A DNA stretch of 43,198 nt from an uncultured Clostridium sp. (GTDB lineage Bacteria > Bacillota > Clostridia > Lachnospirales > Lachnospiraceae): assembly GCF_900547735.1 (NCBI RefSeq), contig NZ_URHZ01000045.1:1-43198 (forward strand). The letters are read 5' to 3'. Both the position numbers and the translations under genes were made by a program. Shown here in pieces: positions 33,415 through 42,264 of the stretch; the stretch's first letter is position 1, and each line of letters begins with the position of its first letter. Under the pieces are notes generated by a model. It did not search any database, was not told the DNA's origin, and saw only the letters and a list, made by a program, of their open reading frames with translations.

Positions 33415-34494
33415 ATGGAACAGAAACAGGGAAGGCAAAACAGGCCGCAGACCATGAAAGCCGTAGTGTTTCACGGTATAAACGATATCCGCATGGAGGA
33501 GAGGCCTGTTCCGGTTATACAGGAACCGAAGGATGCCATTGTCAGAGTGGTCCGCTCTACAATCTGCACCAGCGATCTGCATATCAGAAACGGAGCCGTT
33601 CCAAGAGCGGCGCCGGGTATTATATTGGGGCATGAATTTGCGGGCGAGGTGGTTGAGACGGGCTCCGGGGTTACAAAGCTGAAAGCCGGAATGCGTGTGG
33701 CGGCCAACTGTGAAACGTTCTGCGGAACCTGCTATTACTGTAAAAGAGGATTTGTCAACAACTGCGAGCATGGAGGCTGGGAACTGGGATGCCGGATCGA
33801 CGGCTGTCAGGCCGAGTATGTCAGGGTTCCCTATGCCGACATGGGACTTACTCCGATTCCGGATACGGTTTCCTATGAGGAGGCGCTGTTTACGGGGGAT
33901 ATTCTCTCCAGCGGCTTCTGGGGAGCCGATATTGCGGAGATTCAGAAAGGAGACTGCGTGGCCGTTATAGGGGCTGGACCCGTAGGGCTGTGTGCGGCCG
34001 AATCGGCAAAATACCTGGGCGCCGGTACGGTGGTTCTGATTGACCGCGATGCATACCGCCTGAACCTGGCTATGCAGAATGGACTGGCGGATGTGACGGT
34101 CAATACCGGAGAGCAGGACGCGGCAGACGAAGTCAGGAAACTGACGGAGGGAAGGGGAGCCGATGCGGTCATTGAGGCGGCGGGCGGCAAGGATACATTT
34201 GAACTGGCCTGGAAACTGGCAAGGCCGAACGCAGTCGTGTCCGTGGTCGCCATGTACGAGGAGAATCAGATTCTCCCGCTGCCGTCCATGTACGGGAAAA
34301 ACCTGACATTTAAGACGGGAGGCGTGGACGCGAACCGCTGTCCGGAACTTCTTTCCCTGATAGAAAAAGGAGACTTAAGGACGGATTTCCTGATTACCCA
34401 CCGCTCCTCCCTTGAGGAGATCATGGAGGGATACCGGGTATTTGAGGCCAAGGACGATAACTGCATTAAATGGGTGGTTACGGCCGGCGAATAG
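33415..34494 (+). CDS. Zinc-dependent medium-chain alcohol/polyol dehydrogenase (MDR)
   Basis: 359 residues from ATG 33415, chosen for AGGAAGGAG upstream. Catalytic zinc ligands are Cys51 (ICTSDLH) and His73-Glu74 (GHEFAGEVV). The structural zinc lobe has Cys103, 106, 109 and 117 (CGTCYYCKRGFVNNC). The coenzyme domain has GAGPVG near 177. The family includes sorbitol, threonine, idonate and secondary alcohol dehydrogenases. The neighbouring IlvD/Edd and GntP genes favour a sugar-acid or polyol substrate, by inference. Confidence 0.9.
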   Translation: MEQKQGRQNRPQTMKAVVFHGINDIRMEERPVPVIQEPKDAIVRVVRSTICTSDLHIRNGAVPRAAPGIILGHEFAGEVVETGSGVTKLKAGMRVAANCETFCGTCYYCKRGFVNNCEHGGWELGCRIDGCQAEYVRVPYADMGLTPIPDTVSYEEALFTGDILSSGFWGADIAEIQKGDCVAVIGAGPVGLCAAESAKYLGAGTVVLIDRDAYRLNLAMQNGLADVTVNTGEQDAADEVRKLTEGRGADAVIEAAGGKDTFELAWKLARPNAVVSVVAMYEENQILPLPSMYGKNLTFKTGGVDANRCPELLSLIEKGDLRTDFLITHRSSLEEIMEGYRVFEAKDDNCIKWVVTAGE

Positions 34495-34543
34495 AGAGAA
34501 TAAGCGGCATGGGTCATTACTTCGGGGCTTATCGCTTCATAAG

Positions 34544-35512
34544 TTATTGCTTCAAGCAGGAGACGGCCTTATCCGTCAGTTCCCCATAAAACCGTTCAAA
34601 CAGGGAAATGAATTCCCGCATATAGAGCGGCTGATGAGCCTGTGCGTGAGTGACCAGTTCTATTTTCAGAAAGTCATTTAAATCATCCAGGCAGAAGACC
34701 TGGATCTGATCCGCAGCCTCCTGGTTCTGGTTGAAGGCAGCGACTTTTTCAAGCACAATTTCCGGGCAGAACGCCGCAGCCAGATGTCTGGCGCAGAATT
34801 GAATCTGCGTCTCATAGTCGCTGATAAAGAAAATCATATTCAACTGGACATTCCAGTTGTTCAGGTACCGTTCGATCAACTGGTTAAATGTGCTGTTGCT
34901 GTTGTTGCCGACGAACGGGAGGCCGGGAAAATCACCGAGCTTTATACTGTGTTCCCCGGCACTTCCGCCGGTATCCGGCAATTCACCGTACTGCGCCAGC
35001 AGGCGCCTGGTTGCTATCATATAAATCCGTTCATTTTTAAGAATTTTGCGCGCCAGCAGTTCATGGCTGGGGCAGTTTACACCAACAAACATATCTATCT
35101 TTCCGTTCAGAAGGAGGGGCAGAAGCTGTTTAGCATCGTCCAGCACGACCGACAGGCGGACATGGGGAAATTTCTCATGGTAACCGCAAAACACGTCGGG
35201 CAGCAGAATCCGCGCCCTCGTCGCATTGATTCCCAGAGTCAGAGACCCCTGTTTCCCTTCTTTTGTATTGATTAATTCATTCTGTATGCCTTTCTCGATC
35301 ACCTCGATCTGGCGCAGCGACTGCAGGAGCAGTTCGCCCGCCGGCGTCAGCGTCAGCTTCGGCGTTCTGTTAAAGAGGCTCACCCCATAATAATCTTCCA
35401 GCCGCTTGATGTGGCTGCTCAGGCACTGCTGCGTAATATAGGCTTTGTTTGCCGCTTTCGTAAAACTCGTCTCCTCGGCTGCCAGCAGAAACATTTCATG
35501 GCTTGTCTGCAT
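34544..35512 (-). CDS. LysR-family regulator of the IlvD/Edd-GntP operon
   Basis: 322 residues from ATG 35512, chosen for AAAGGAGA upstream (the open frame extends 20 codons further without a site). HTH at about 1-60 (TSFTKAANKAYITQQCLSSH) and an effector domain after it. Same subgroup as the LysR at 3649. Divergent from the IlvD/Edd-GntP genes, whose promoter has a good -10 but weak -35, as expected for activation. Confidence 0.9.
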   Translation of the reverse strand: MQTSHEMFLLAAEETSFTKAANKAYITQQCLSSHIKRLEDYYGVSLFNRTPKLTLTPAGELLLQSLRQIEVIEKGIQNELINTKEGKQGSLTLGINATRARILLPDVFCGYHEKFPHVRLSVVLDDAKQLLPLLLNGKIDMFVGVNCPSHELLARKILKNERIYMIATRRLLAQYGELPDTGGSAGEHSIKLGDFPGLPFVGNNSNSTFNQLIERYLNNWNVQLNMIFFISDYETQIQFCARHLAAAFCPEIVLEKVAAFNQNQEAADQIQVFCLDDLNDFLKIELVTHAQAHQPLYMREFISLFERFYGELTDKAVSCLKQ

Positions 35513-35606
35513 AGGGATTCTCCTTTCCGTATCTACTCCATAAAGCTTAACACAACAGAAGACAAGGCACAATATTTTATTTGTGATGAGTGCTGTCTTT
35601 CATTGT

Positions 35607-35650
35607 TTTTCATGGTGGAAATTTACTGGTATAATCATCTCAACAGATGA
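35607..35650 (+). promoter_or_regulatory. Promoter of the IlvD/Edd-GntP operon
   Basis: TTTTCA (35607-35612), 17-base spacer, TATAAT (35630-35635). TCATCT-CAAC-AGATGA (35635-35650) forms an inverted repeat at the start site that could be a regulator site or leader hairpin. Confidence 0.5.
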
Positions 35651-35764
35651 TAAATCAATCGGAAGACAGGATAACGGTAAATCTGCCAAATGACGGCTCA
35701 GGATAAAAATAATTTGAATAGACATTCTGAAAAATAGGCCAGTAACATGAAAGAAGGAGAGAAT

Positions 35765-37423
35765 ATGGAAGAGATTCGGGACAATATTGCCGACGGATAT
35801 TATGAAGGGCTGATGAGCGCGGTCGGATTCCGGGAGCAGGATTTGAAGAAGCCTGTAATCGGTGTAGTGAATTCCTGGAATGACGTGAACCCGGGACACA
35901 AACCGTTTAAGGAGCTTGTAAATTATGTAAAGGAAGGAATCTGGGCAGCGGGCGGCGTCCCGGCCGAGTTCGGGGTGCCGGCCCCCTGTGACGGAATGGC
36001 CCAGCTTCGGGGAATGCAGTACGTGCTCCCTCAGAGAGACCTTATTGCCGCGTCGATCGAGGCCATGGCCGAAGCACATTCCTTTGACGGCATGGTGTTC
36101 TTATGTTCCTGCGATAAAATTATTCCGGGAATGCTGATGGCGGCCGCGTCCTTAAATCTGCCGTCCCTGTTTTTGACGGCCGGTTCGATGGTTCCCTACG
36201 AGACGGGGGAGAATACCTTTGTGACATCGGATTTAAAAGAGTCCATCGGAGCCAGGAACAGCGGGAAAATCTCGGAGGAGACATTCCGGGATTACAAGGA
36301 AAACATGTGCTATTCCTGCGGAACCTGTTCCATGTACGGAACCGCCAACACGATGGGGGTGTTCGCCGAGGTGGTGGGGCTGTGCCCTGTTGATTCCACA
36401 ACAATGCTGTTCTGTTCTTCGGCAAAACAGAAGCAGGCAAGGAATGTGGGAGAGCGGATCGTCGGCCTGACAAAAGAGGGAATCCGCGCCAGAACCTTTC
36501 TGACCAGGGAGTCTCTCAGCAACGGCATCATGCATATTTCGGCGACAGGCGGTTCCACCAATGCCGTAATGCATGTGACGGCGCTGGCGCGGGTGCTGGG
36601 CCTTGATATGGACCTGAGGGAATTTGACAGAGTTCAGGAGAGCGTTCCGGTCGTTGCCAAGTTTAAACCCTCGTCGAAGTATAATCTCTATGATTATCAC
36701 AAGGCGGGCGGAGTCAGGGGATCCCTGACGGCGATCCGGGAGCACCTCCATCTGCAGGTTCCCATGGCCTTCGGGGGAACGCTCGGAGACATGCTTGATC
36801 GGTTTTCCGGTAAAATCAACCCGGAAGTCATTCACAGCCCGGAGCAGGCGCTGCATGAGGACGGATGTTTTGCCATTCTGCACGGCAATCTGGCGCCAAA
36901 GGGCGCCGTGGTGAAAAAGAGCGGAGTGGAACCGTCCATGTTTTACCACAAAGGCCCCGCCGTGGTCTTTGACTCCGAGGAGGAACTGATGGAGCGTATG
37001 CTCAATTCCGACATTACGCCGGGATGCGTCCTCGTCATCCGCTATGAGGGACCGAAGGGAGGCCCGGGAATGCGGGAAATGTCGATTCCGGCCGCCATGC
37101 TCATCGGCATGGGACTTCATACATCGGTGGCAATGATCACGGACGGACGGTTTTCGGGCGCGTCCAGGGGACCGTGTGTGGGCCATATTTCTCCCGAGGC
37201 ATGGGATGAAGGGCCGATTGCCTGCATAAAGAACGGCGACATTATCACAATCGACTTGAATAAAAAGCGGATTGAGGTGGAACTATCTGAGGAAGAGCTG
37301 GAACAAAGGAGAAAGGAGATTGTAAAACCGGATCATAAGGCAGGAGGGATCCTGAATGCATACCGGAAAAGCGTATGCGGCGCAGAGGACGGCGCTTTGT
37401 GGCTTTATTCAGAAAACAAATGA
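35765..37423 (+). CDS. IlvD/Edd-family dehydratase (dihydroxy-acid or sugar-acid dehydratase)
   Basis: 552 residues from ATG 35765, chosen for AAGGAGA upstream. Iron-sulfur cluster region: LCSCDKIIPGM (114-124) and CYSCGTCSMYGTANTM, with NPGH at 42-45, which recalls E. coli IlvD rather than the PCH/PCN form of [2Fe-2S] members (from memory). C-terminal TDGRFSGASRGPCVGH is the family signature. These enzymes remove water from a 2,3-dihydroxy acid to give a 2-oxo acid. With no other branched-chain genes around, and GntP next to it, a sugar-acid substrate is more likely than the Val/Ile pathway. Confidence 0.88.
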   Translation: MEEIRDNIADGYYEGLMSAVGFREQDLKKPVIGVVNSWNDVNPGHKPFKELVNYVKEGIWAAGGVPAEFGVPAPCDGMAQLRGMQYVLPQRDLIAASIEAMAEAHSFDGMVFLCSCDKIIPGMLMAAASLNLPSLFLTAGSMVPYETGENTFVTSDLKESIGARNSGKISEETFRDYKENMCYSCGTCSMYGTANTMGVFAEVVGLCPVDSTTMLFCSSAKQKQARNVGERIVGLTKEGIRARTFLTRESLSNGIMHISATGGSTNAVMHVTALARVLGLDMDLREFDRVQESVPVVAKFKPSSKYNLYDYHKAGGVRGSLTAIREHLHLQVPMAFGGTLGDMLDRFSGKINPEVIHSPEQALHEDGCFAILHGNLAPKGAVVKKSGVEPSMFYHKGPAVVFDSEEELMERMLNSDITPGCVLVIRYEGPKGGPGMREMSIPAAMLIGMGLHTSVAMITDGRFSGASRGPCVGHISPEAWDEGPIACIKNGDIITIDLNKKRIEVELSEEELEQRRKEIVKPDHKAGGILNAYRKSVCGAEDGALWLYSENK

Positions 37424-37511
37424 GATTACACATTTACTGTTCACACGGATCTATCCCGCGAGGCGCCGGGCCGGAGCGGACAGTAACATTACACAGGAGG
37501 AATGGTAGGTT

Positions 37512-38873
37512 ATGGGGACATTGGTTGCATTTTTAATTGGTTTGGCAGTAATGTTTTTTCTGATGCTGAAGACAAAGGTAGGACCTTTTATGTCGATGCT
37601 CTTCGGCTCTCTGGTGATTGGACTGGGCTGTGGAGTCAGTTCCGCGGACACGATCGGAGCCATCGCGGGAGGATTTGGAAACACTTGTAAAAGTATTGGT
37701 ATTGTTATCATTTTTGGAACGATTCTGGGAGAGTACCTGGAAAAGTCAAATGCTACACAAAAAATAGCCACGACGCTTCTGCGTCTGACGGGAGACAAGA
37801 ATGCGGATGTGGCGCTGGCAGCCACCGGATTCGTGGTATCAATTCCCGTTTTCTGTGATGTGGCGCTCATCATGCTGGCGCCGATTGCAAAGGCCGTAGC
37901 AAAAAAGAGCCGCTTAAAGCTGGGCGCTCTGGCGACGGTTCTGGCTCTTGGTCTGCTTATCACAAATACTTATGTGGCACCGACGCCTGCTCCGCTGTCC
38001 ATTGCGTCCATACTCGGCATCGATGTAGGGCAGTCCATTCTCTGGGGACTGGCAGCCTCCCTGTTTGTAGTTGTGGTTGTCTGGGCATACTGCCGTTTTT
38101 TCCTTCAGAAAAAGCCGGATGACTGGTATGTGCGTTCAGACAGCGCTATCGCTCTGGAAGACAGTGAAAACGGAAACGAAGAGGAAACTGAACTGAGTAA
38201 TGCGGCTCCGGCCGTTATGCCGTCGTTTTTGGCATCAATACTTCCGATCCTGGTGCCTATTGTTTTAATCCTTTTTAATACGACATGCAGCATGCTTCTT
38301 CCGGAGGGTGCGGCTCTTCTTACCGTCAGCTCCTTTTTAGGAGATAAAAACATTGCTTTAGCCCTTGGTATTGTGACGGCTATCCTGCTTTTGAAAAAAT
38401 GTATTCCTCAGAACGAGGTGTATGATGCGATGACAAATGCCCTTTCCACAGCCGGACCGGTTATTTTTATTACGGCTGCGGGCGGCGCTCTTTCAAAGAT
38501 TATCGACGCGACGGGAGTCGGTGTGCTCTTTGCGGATTCCCTGGCAGCCAGCGCCCTGCCGGTTATCATTATCCCGTTTTTAATCTGCGGCTTTTCAAAA
38601 TTTGTCCAGGGTTCCTCCTCGGTTGCCGTTATCATGGCTTCAACCCTGACACTGCCGCTTTGCAATGCGGGACTGATTCACCCAATCGTTGCCTTTATCG
38701 CAATTTGTGCTGGTTCCGGCTTCGGTTCCCATGTAAACAACAGCTTTTTCTGGGTCTTTGCAAACCTCTTCGGGTATGACACTAAGACCACGTTGAAATC
38801 GCTCTGCGTTGGGCAGCATGTGATGGCGTTCGCCGGGTTGGCTGCGGCATGTATTGTCAGTATGATTCTTTAA
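37512..38873 (+). CDS. GntP-family gluconate/sugar-acid permease
   Basis: 453 residues with about 12-14 membrane segments. Family features include GIVIIFGTILGEYLEKSNAT and TNTYVAPTPAPLSIA, plus the late GFSKFVQGSSSVAVIMAS and GSGFGSHVNNSFFWV. It imports gluconate-like acids with H+. The AGGAGG site lies 11 bases before the ATG. It is 88 bases after the dehydratase, in the same direction. That spacer contains a TTACTGTTC/GGACAGTAA inverted repeat with a GC-rich loop. Confidence 0.92.
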   Translation: MGTLVAFLIGLAVMFFLMLKTKVGPFMSMLFGSLVIGLGCGVSSADTIGAIAGGFGNTCKSIGIVIIFGTILGEYLEKSNATQKIATTLLRLTGDKNADVALAATGFVVSIPVFCDVALIMLAPIAKAVAKKSRLKLGALATVLALGLLITNTYVAPTPAPLSIASILGIDVGQSILWGLAASLFVVVVVWAYCRFFLQKKPDDWYVRSDSAIALEDSENGNEEETELSNAAPAVMPSFLASILPILVPIVLILFNTTCSMLLPEGAALLTVSSFLGDKNIALALGIVTAILLLKKCIPQNEVYDAMTNALSTAGPVIFITAAGGALSKIIDATGVGVLFADSLAASALPVIIIPFLICGFSKFVQGSSSVAVIMASTLTLPLCNAGLIHPIVAFIAICAGSGFGSHVNNSFFWVFANLFGYDTKTTLKSLCVGQHVMAFAGLAAACIVSMIL

Positions 38874-38881
38874 ATATAACG

Positions 38882-38910
38882 GGTAAAAGAACTGTAAGGA
38901 GCCTTTTACC
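38882..38910 (+). terminator. Small hairpin after the GntP gene
   Basis: GGTAAAAG (38882-38889) pairs exactly with CTTTTACC (38903-38910), 9 bases after the stop. Confidence 0.5.
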
Positions 38911-38923
38911 ATCGTCAGTCCAA

Positions 38924-39223
38924 GACGGGTACCGGTATATACCGGATACCCGTCTCAGAGTGTCGACAAAGTCGCCACTCTGTAGAATTCATGGCATACG
39001 CCATAAATTCTAGTCATCGAATGAAGAACTGCCGATTTCCTCGCGCAAGGGCTTAAGCCCCTAGAAATCGGCAGTTCAGCACTACGACGGAACTGAATTC
39101 CGCCTACGTGATTTGAAATGAGGGTTATACCCTCAAACTCCCATACAAGGAAAACACAGTTTGTCGACAGCCCAAGACGGACACCGGTATGTGCCGGATA
39201 CCCGTCTTGGGCTGTTGATAAAC
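38924..39223. repeat. Array of inverted repeats with 10-bp inverted ends (possible MITE-like element)
   Basis: TGTCGACAAA (38961-38970) is exactly inverted as TTTGTCGACA (39160-39169), bounding 209 bases that hold hairpins at 38983-39012, 39026-39077 (perfect 14-bp arms GAACTGCCGATTTC, palindromic GGGCTTAAGCCC in the loop), 39088-39102 and 39119-39135. CAGAGTG/CACTCTG (38956-38982) spans the left end. Two related hairpins flank it: 38924-38954 and 39159-39223, sharing CCGGATACCCGTCT. The right one has 22-bp arms with two wobble positions. No coding capacity is seen in the 378-base spacer. Confidence 0.75.
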
Positions 39224-39251
39224 TATACGGTGTTATGCAAGAAACCTCTGA

Positions 39252-40334
39252 TCAGCCTGCCTTGCCGTAATAAGGAAGCTGTTCTTCAAACCCCTTTTTG
39301 CCGCATTTGAACCACTCGATCATGTGCTTGACGGTGTCGGACGCTTTGGCAGCAGCGGCGAGGTCGGAGTTGAATGCCTGATGGGGCTGTACATAGATGT
39401 TGGCCGTCCTGTCTTCCGCCATTTCCAGAAGCCTTCTGGCTGACTGAAGGTTAATGTCCCCGGCCGGCTTCTGGCACTTTAAGGACTGGGAAAAATCATT
39501 CTCCGCGGTGAAGACATCCAGGCCGATTCCGCCGATAATTCCTTCCTGGTAGAGGTGGAGAAGACCTGCCTCGGGAGCGATTTCACCGCGTGTGATGTTG
39601 ATGAAAATCAGCCCCTTCTTACCCTGCCTGAGAACGTCTTCGGAGAAGTAATTCTCATTGTAAAAGATACTGTCGGGAATCCTCGTAAGATTCATTGCAT
39701 TAATAATAATGTCACTGTTCTTTATGGCTTCCTCTTTCGATACAAAGTTTACGCTGTCGCCGTAAACTTTTTTCAGCTCCTCCTCACGGATATCAACTGC
39801 CTGGGCGGTGAGGCCGTTTGCCTTTACAAGGTCATAGGCCCGCTTTCCTATTTTGCCGACGCCAAAGACGGTTGCCACCCTGTCGGGGGTGAGTTCCATA
39901 AAAGAGGCGGTCATGTTCCGCTCAAATGTGGCGGCATTTACCGTATACTGGTTGAGCAGTCCTGCCGCCGCGTACATAAACTTGATGGCGGTCTGGGCGA
40001 CGGAGTTGACGCAGTAATTTCTAAGTGATGTAATGTTGGCCTTGTCACTCAGCGTTTCCAGATGGTCATACCCGGCGCTTCTGGTAATAATGCTCTTTTT
40101 TGTCCCCGTCAGATAAGAGGACGGGATAATGGAATGTGTTTTAATACTGATAATATCGGGCAGCTCCTCATCCGGATTCTGATTCAGAAATTCCTGGAGG
40201 TTCTGAGGGGTTACCAGATAGCGTAAGTCTGCCGGAATCAGTCCGCATTCCTGCGCTGCCTTTGTTTCGTCTACAAGATGTCTGGCCTCTTCGCCGAGTG
40301 CTTCAAAATGGATCATATCATAATTTCTGCTCAT
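39252..40334 (-). CDS. D-isomer-specific 2-hydroxyacid dehydrogenase family protein
   Basis: 360 residues. Substrate-domain Arg in TRSAGYDHLE (84-93), Rossmann loop FGVGKIGKRAYD (157-168), INITRGEI with the second conserved Arg, and a catalytic His in VQPHQAFNS near residue 315-322. It reduces a 2-oxo acid to the D-hydroxy acid with NADH, or the reverse, in the cytosol. GGGAG lies upstream of the start. It is 56 bases after the ESS transporter, so the two probably handle one carboxylate. Confidence 0.9.
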   Translation of the reverse strand: MSRNYDMIHFEALGEEARHLVDETKAAQECGLIPADLRYLVTPQNLQEFLNQNPDEELPDIISIKTHSIIPSSYLTGTKKSIITRSAGYDHLETLSDKANITSLRNYCVNSVAQTAIKFMYAAAGLLNQYTVNAATFERNMTASFMELTPDRVATVFGVGKIGKRAYDLVKANGLTAQAVDIREEELKKVYGDSVNFVSKEEAIKNSDIIINAMNLTRIPDSIFYNENYFSEDVLRQGKKGLIFINITRGEIAPEAGLLHLYQEGIIGGIGLDVFTAENDFSQSLKCQKPAGDINLQSARRLLEMAEDRTANIYVQPHQAFNSDLAAAAKASDTVKHMIEWFKCGKKGFEEQLPYYGKAG

Positions 40335-40390
40335 AATTTAACTCCCTTCAATTTGTGCTGACTCATTTACAGATAGCAGACAATCAGCTT

Positions 40391-41794
40391 TTATTCAAAG
40401 ACCTCTTCTCCAACGTAGAGAGGGGTTGAATTGGAACTCGTTCCGGAATCATTTTTACGGGCTCCAAATGGCGGCCGCCACCATTTAAATACATAGGCGA
40501 TGACACCCATAACACCTACGATACCAAAGCAGCCCCAGGTTACAAGATGAGGACCGAATACAGGCACTGCGGACATCAGTAACGGAGGGATAATCTGCAG
40601 TCCGATGATAATCGGCCGGTTGAGCAGGTCGGAAATACCGGAATCCTCGATACCTCTTGACTTCAGCTCCGGATCCACAATTCTCTGAAGCATTACCCCT
40701 GTGGCTGCGACGCCGCAGGCGTGTCCCCATACCATCATGTTACGTTCGAACCAGTCTTTAACGGAAGAATACCTTCCGATTACCAGGAACCAGATCCAGT
40801 TTGTGATTAAGCCGGCCACGCATATGACAAGGAGCGGAACCGCGTATTTGATGACAACGCCAGTTTTTAAAGCTCCGATTCCTGAAATCATCAGGAAGTC
40901 GGTAGAAGTGCCGCTGATACGGTTTATGCTGGCTCTGTCCACATATTTATCTCCGCCGGTCTTATTCAGACAGAAGTTCATGATAAAACCAAATAACAAC
41001 GCGGTGCAGAATGCCGGAATCTCAACACCGATGATCGGCGCAAGATATTTTGACAATGCATATCCCAGTATGGACGGAACCAGGACAAGCGCCAGATGGA
41101 AAGCCATCGGATCGGCACATATGGTTGAGATAGTCCCCTTTGTGCTGGCAGTCTGTTCTGCTCTCGGAATCAGGCCTGTTTTCATAGAAGCAGGAAGATC
41201 CTTGGGAGAGCGGACATAATTGGTATAATTTTTTCTTGCCCCCCAGTTGATTATGATAATTCCCAGAATAATGCCTCCGACAATACCAACAGTTGCCGTA
41301 GTATACGCCAAATCGGTCGCTTCCGACCATCCCAGCGCCTCATACGCCTGGCCGACTGCCGCCGCTGTTCCATGGCCGCCGTAATATCCGGTTGCCATCA
41401 TAAGACCAAAACCAGGATTCAGGCTGTAAAAATGATTCAGTACATAGATGGTCAAGAACATTCCCACCGCATACTGGAGAACCGCAATGCCGGTAATGTT
41501 AAAGAACATTCCGCCGATAGCGGGACCGGACAAGGCGCCCTTAGCCGGTTTATCTCCAATTGCCATAGCTGCAAATATAACGACGATTAAAACACTGGCG
41601 TAAGTGCCGAGGCTGCTGGAGAAAGGAATAATCCCCAATCCGTTGGGCCCGAAAATCAGAGCCAGAAACCCTGCAATCAGTGCAGGCGGTATTAAAAACT
41701 TTTGAAAGAATTTTACCTTCGCTCTAAGTATCTGGCCTGCCAAAAATACCATTCCCATAAGGCAGACGTCTGTAAAGACTGTCCATAGTGTCAT
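40391..41794 (-). CDS. ESS-family (GltS-like) symporter, fourth copy
   Basis: 467 residues from ATG 41794 (MTLWTVF), chosen because GGGAGGT lies 7 bases upstream. The open frame runs 19 codons further without a site. About 11-12 membrane segments, GGHGTAAA at 139-146, cytoplasmic loop LPASMKTGLIPRAE like the unit 1 transporter at 14487, to which it is closest here. The C-terminus is polar (residues 445-467). First gene of an operon with a 2-hydroxyacid dehydrogenase and divergent from an AraC regulator. The cargo is probably a hydroxy-, oxo- or amino acid with extra carboxylate, by inference. Confidence 0.85.
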   Translation of the reverse strand: MTLWTVFTDVCLMGMVFLAGQILRAKVKFFQKFLIPPALIAGFLALIFGPNGLGIIPFSSSLGTYASVLIVVIFAAMAIGDKPAKGALSGPAIGGMFFNITGIAVLQYAVGMFLTIYVLNHFYSLNPGFGLMMATGYYGGHGTAAAVGQAYEALGWSEATDLAYTTATVGIVGGIILGIIIINWGARKNYTNYVRSPKDLPASMKTGLIPRAEQTASTKGTISTICADPMAFHLALVLVPSILGYALSKYLAPIIGVEIPAFCTALLFGFIMNFCLNKTGGDKYVDRASINRISGTSTDFLMISGIGALKTGVVIKYAVPLLVICVAGLITNWIWFLVIGRYSSVKDWFERNMMVWGHACGVAATGVMLQRIVDPELKSRGIEDSGISDLLNRPIIIGLQIIPPLLMSAVPVFGPHLVTWGCFGIVGVMGVIAYVFKWWRPPFGARKNDSGTSSNSTPLYVGEEVFE

Positions 41795-42264
41795 AGTGTT
41801 ACCTCCCGTTTGATTAAACTCCCCTGTGTGTATCAAGTTTCTGCGCATCAACTTTATGATTTATTTATATCACCTTTTATCTGCAAATACCTGCATTTGC
41901 TTAGGATAAAACTGATGTATCTTGCTGTTGGGATTTGCCATAAAAATTATATAATATTAAGGTAAAAAAGAGAAAAATGCGCGTGAGATAAAAGAGAACA
42001 GTGTGAAAAATCATCGTTTGTTCTAACTAATAGTGCAATATTAATAAAAGAGCCCATAGAAAAAGTGGAATACAGGGAATTATTAATGGCAGAAAAACGC
42101 AGCAAAATAATAAGATAGTGCAGTTATTGCGTTTAAAATCTATCATTTTTGTAAAAAAATTGCCTTTTTAATGATGAATCTTGCGCTGGGAAAGAAAAGT
42201 ACTTGTAACGGGGGAGAGAAATGGATAGACTGTAAGAAATAGAAATGAGAGGGGAGAAGACGGA
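41795..42264. other. 470-base AT-rich divergent control region
   Basis: It separates the ESS operon from the AraC gene. I see an inverted repeat GCAAAT-N6-ATTTGC (41883-41900) and, on the plus strand, TTGGGA (41928-41933) with TATAAT (41950-41955) at 16 bases. No open frame with a ribosome site is evident. The long leader (about 300 bases) before the AraC start is unexplained. Confidence 0.5.

Noticed and set aside
36233..37186. 317-codon minus-strand open frame
   Set aside because: It is a shadow of the IlvD/Edd gene, His- and Arg-rich with no recognisable domain.
35765..37423. Biosynthetic ilvD
   Set aside because: Family membership is clear, but context (GntP, LysR, no ilv/leu genes) points elsewhere, so no gene symbol is given.
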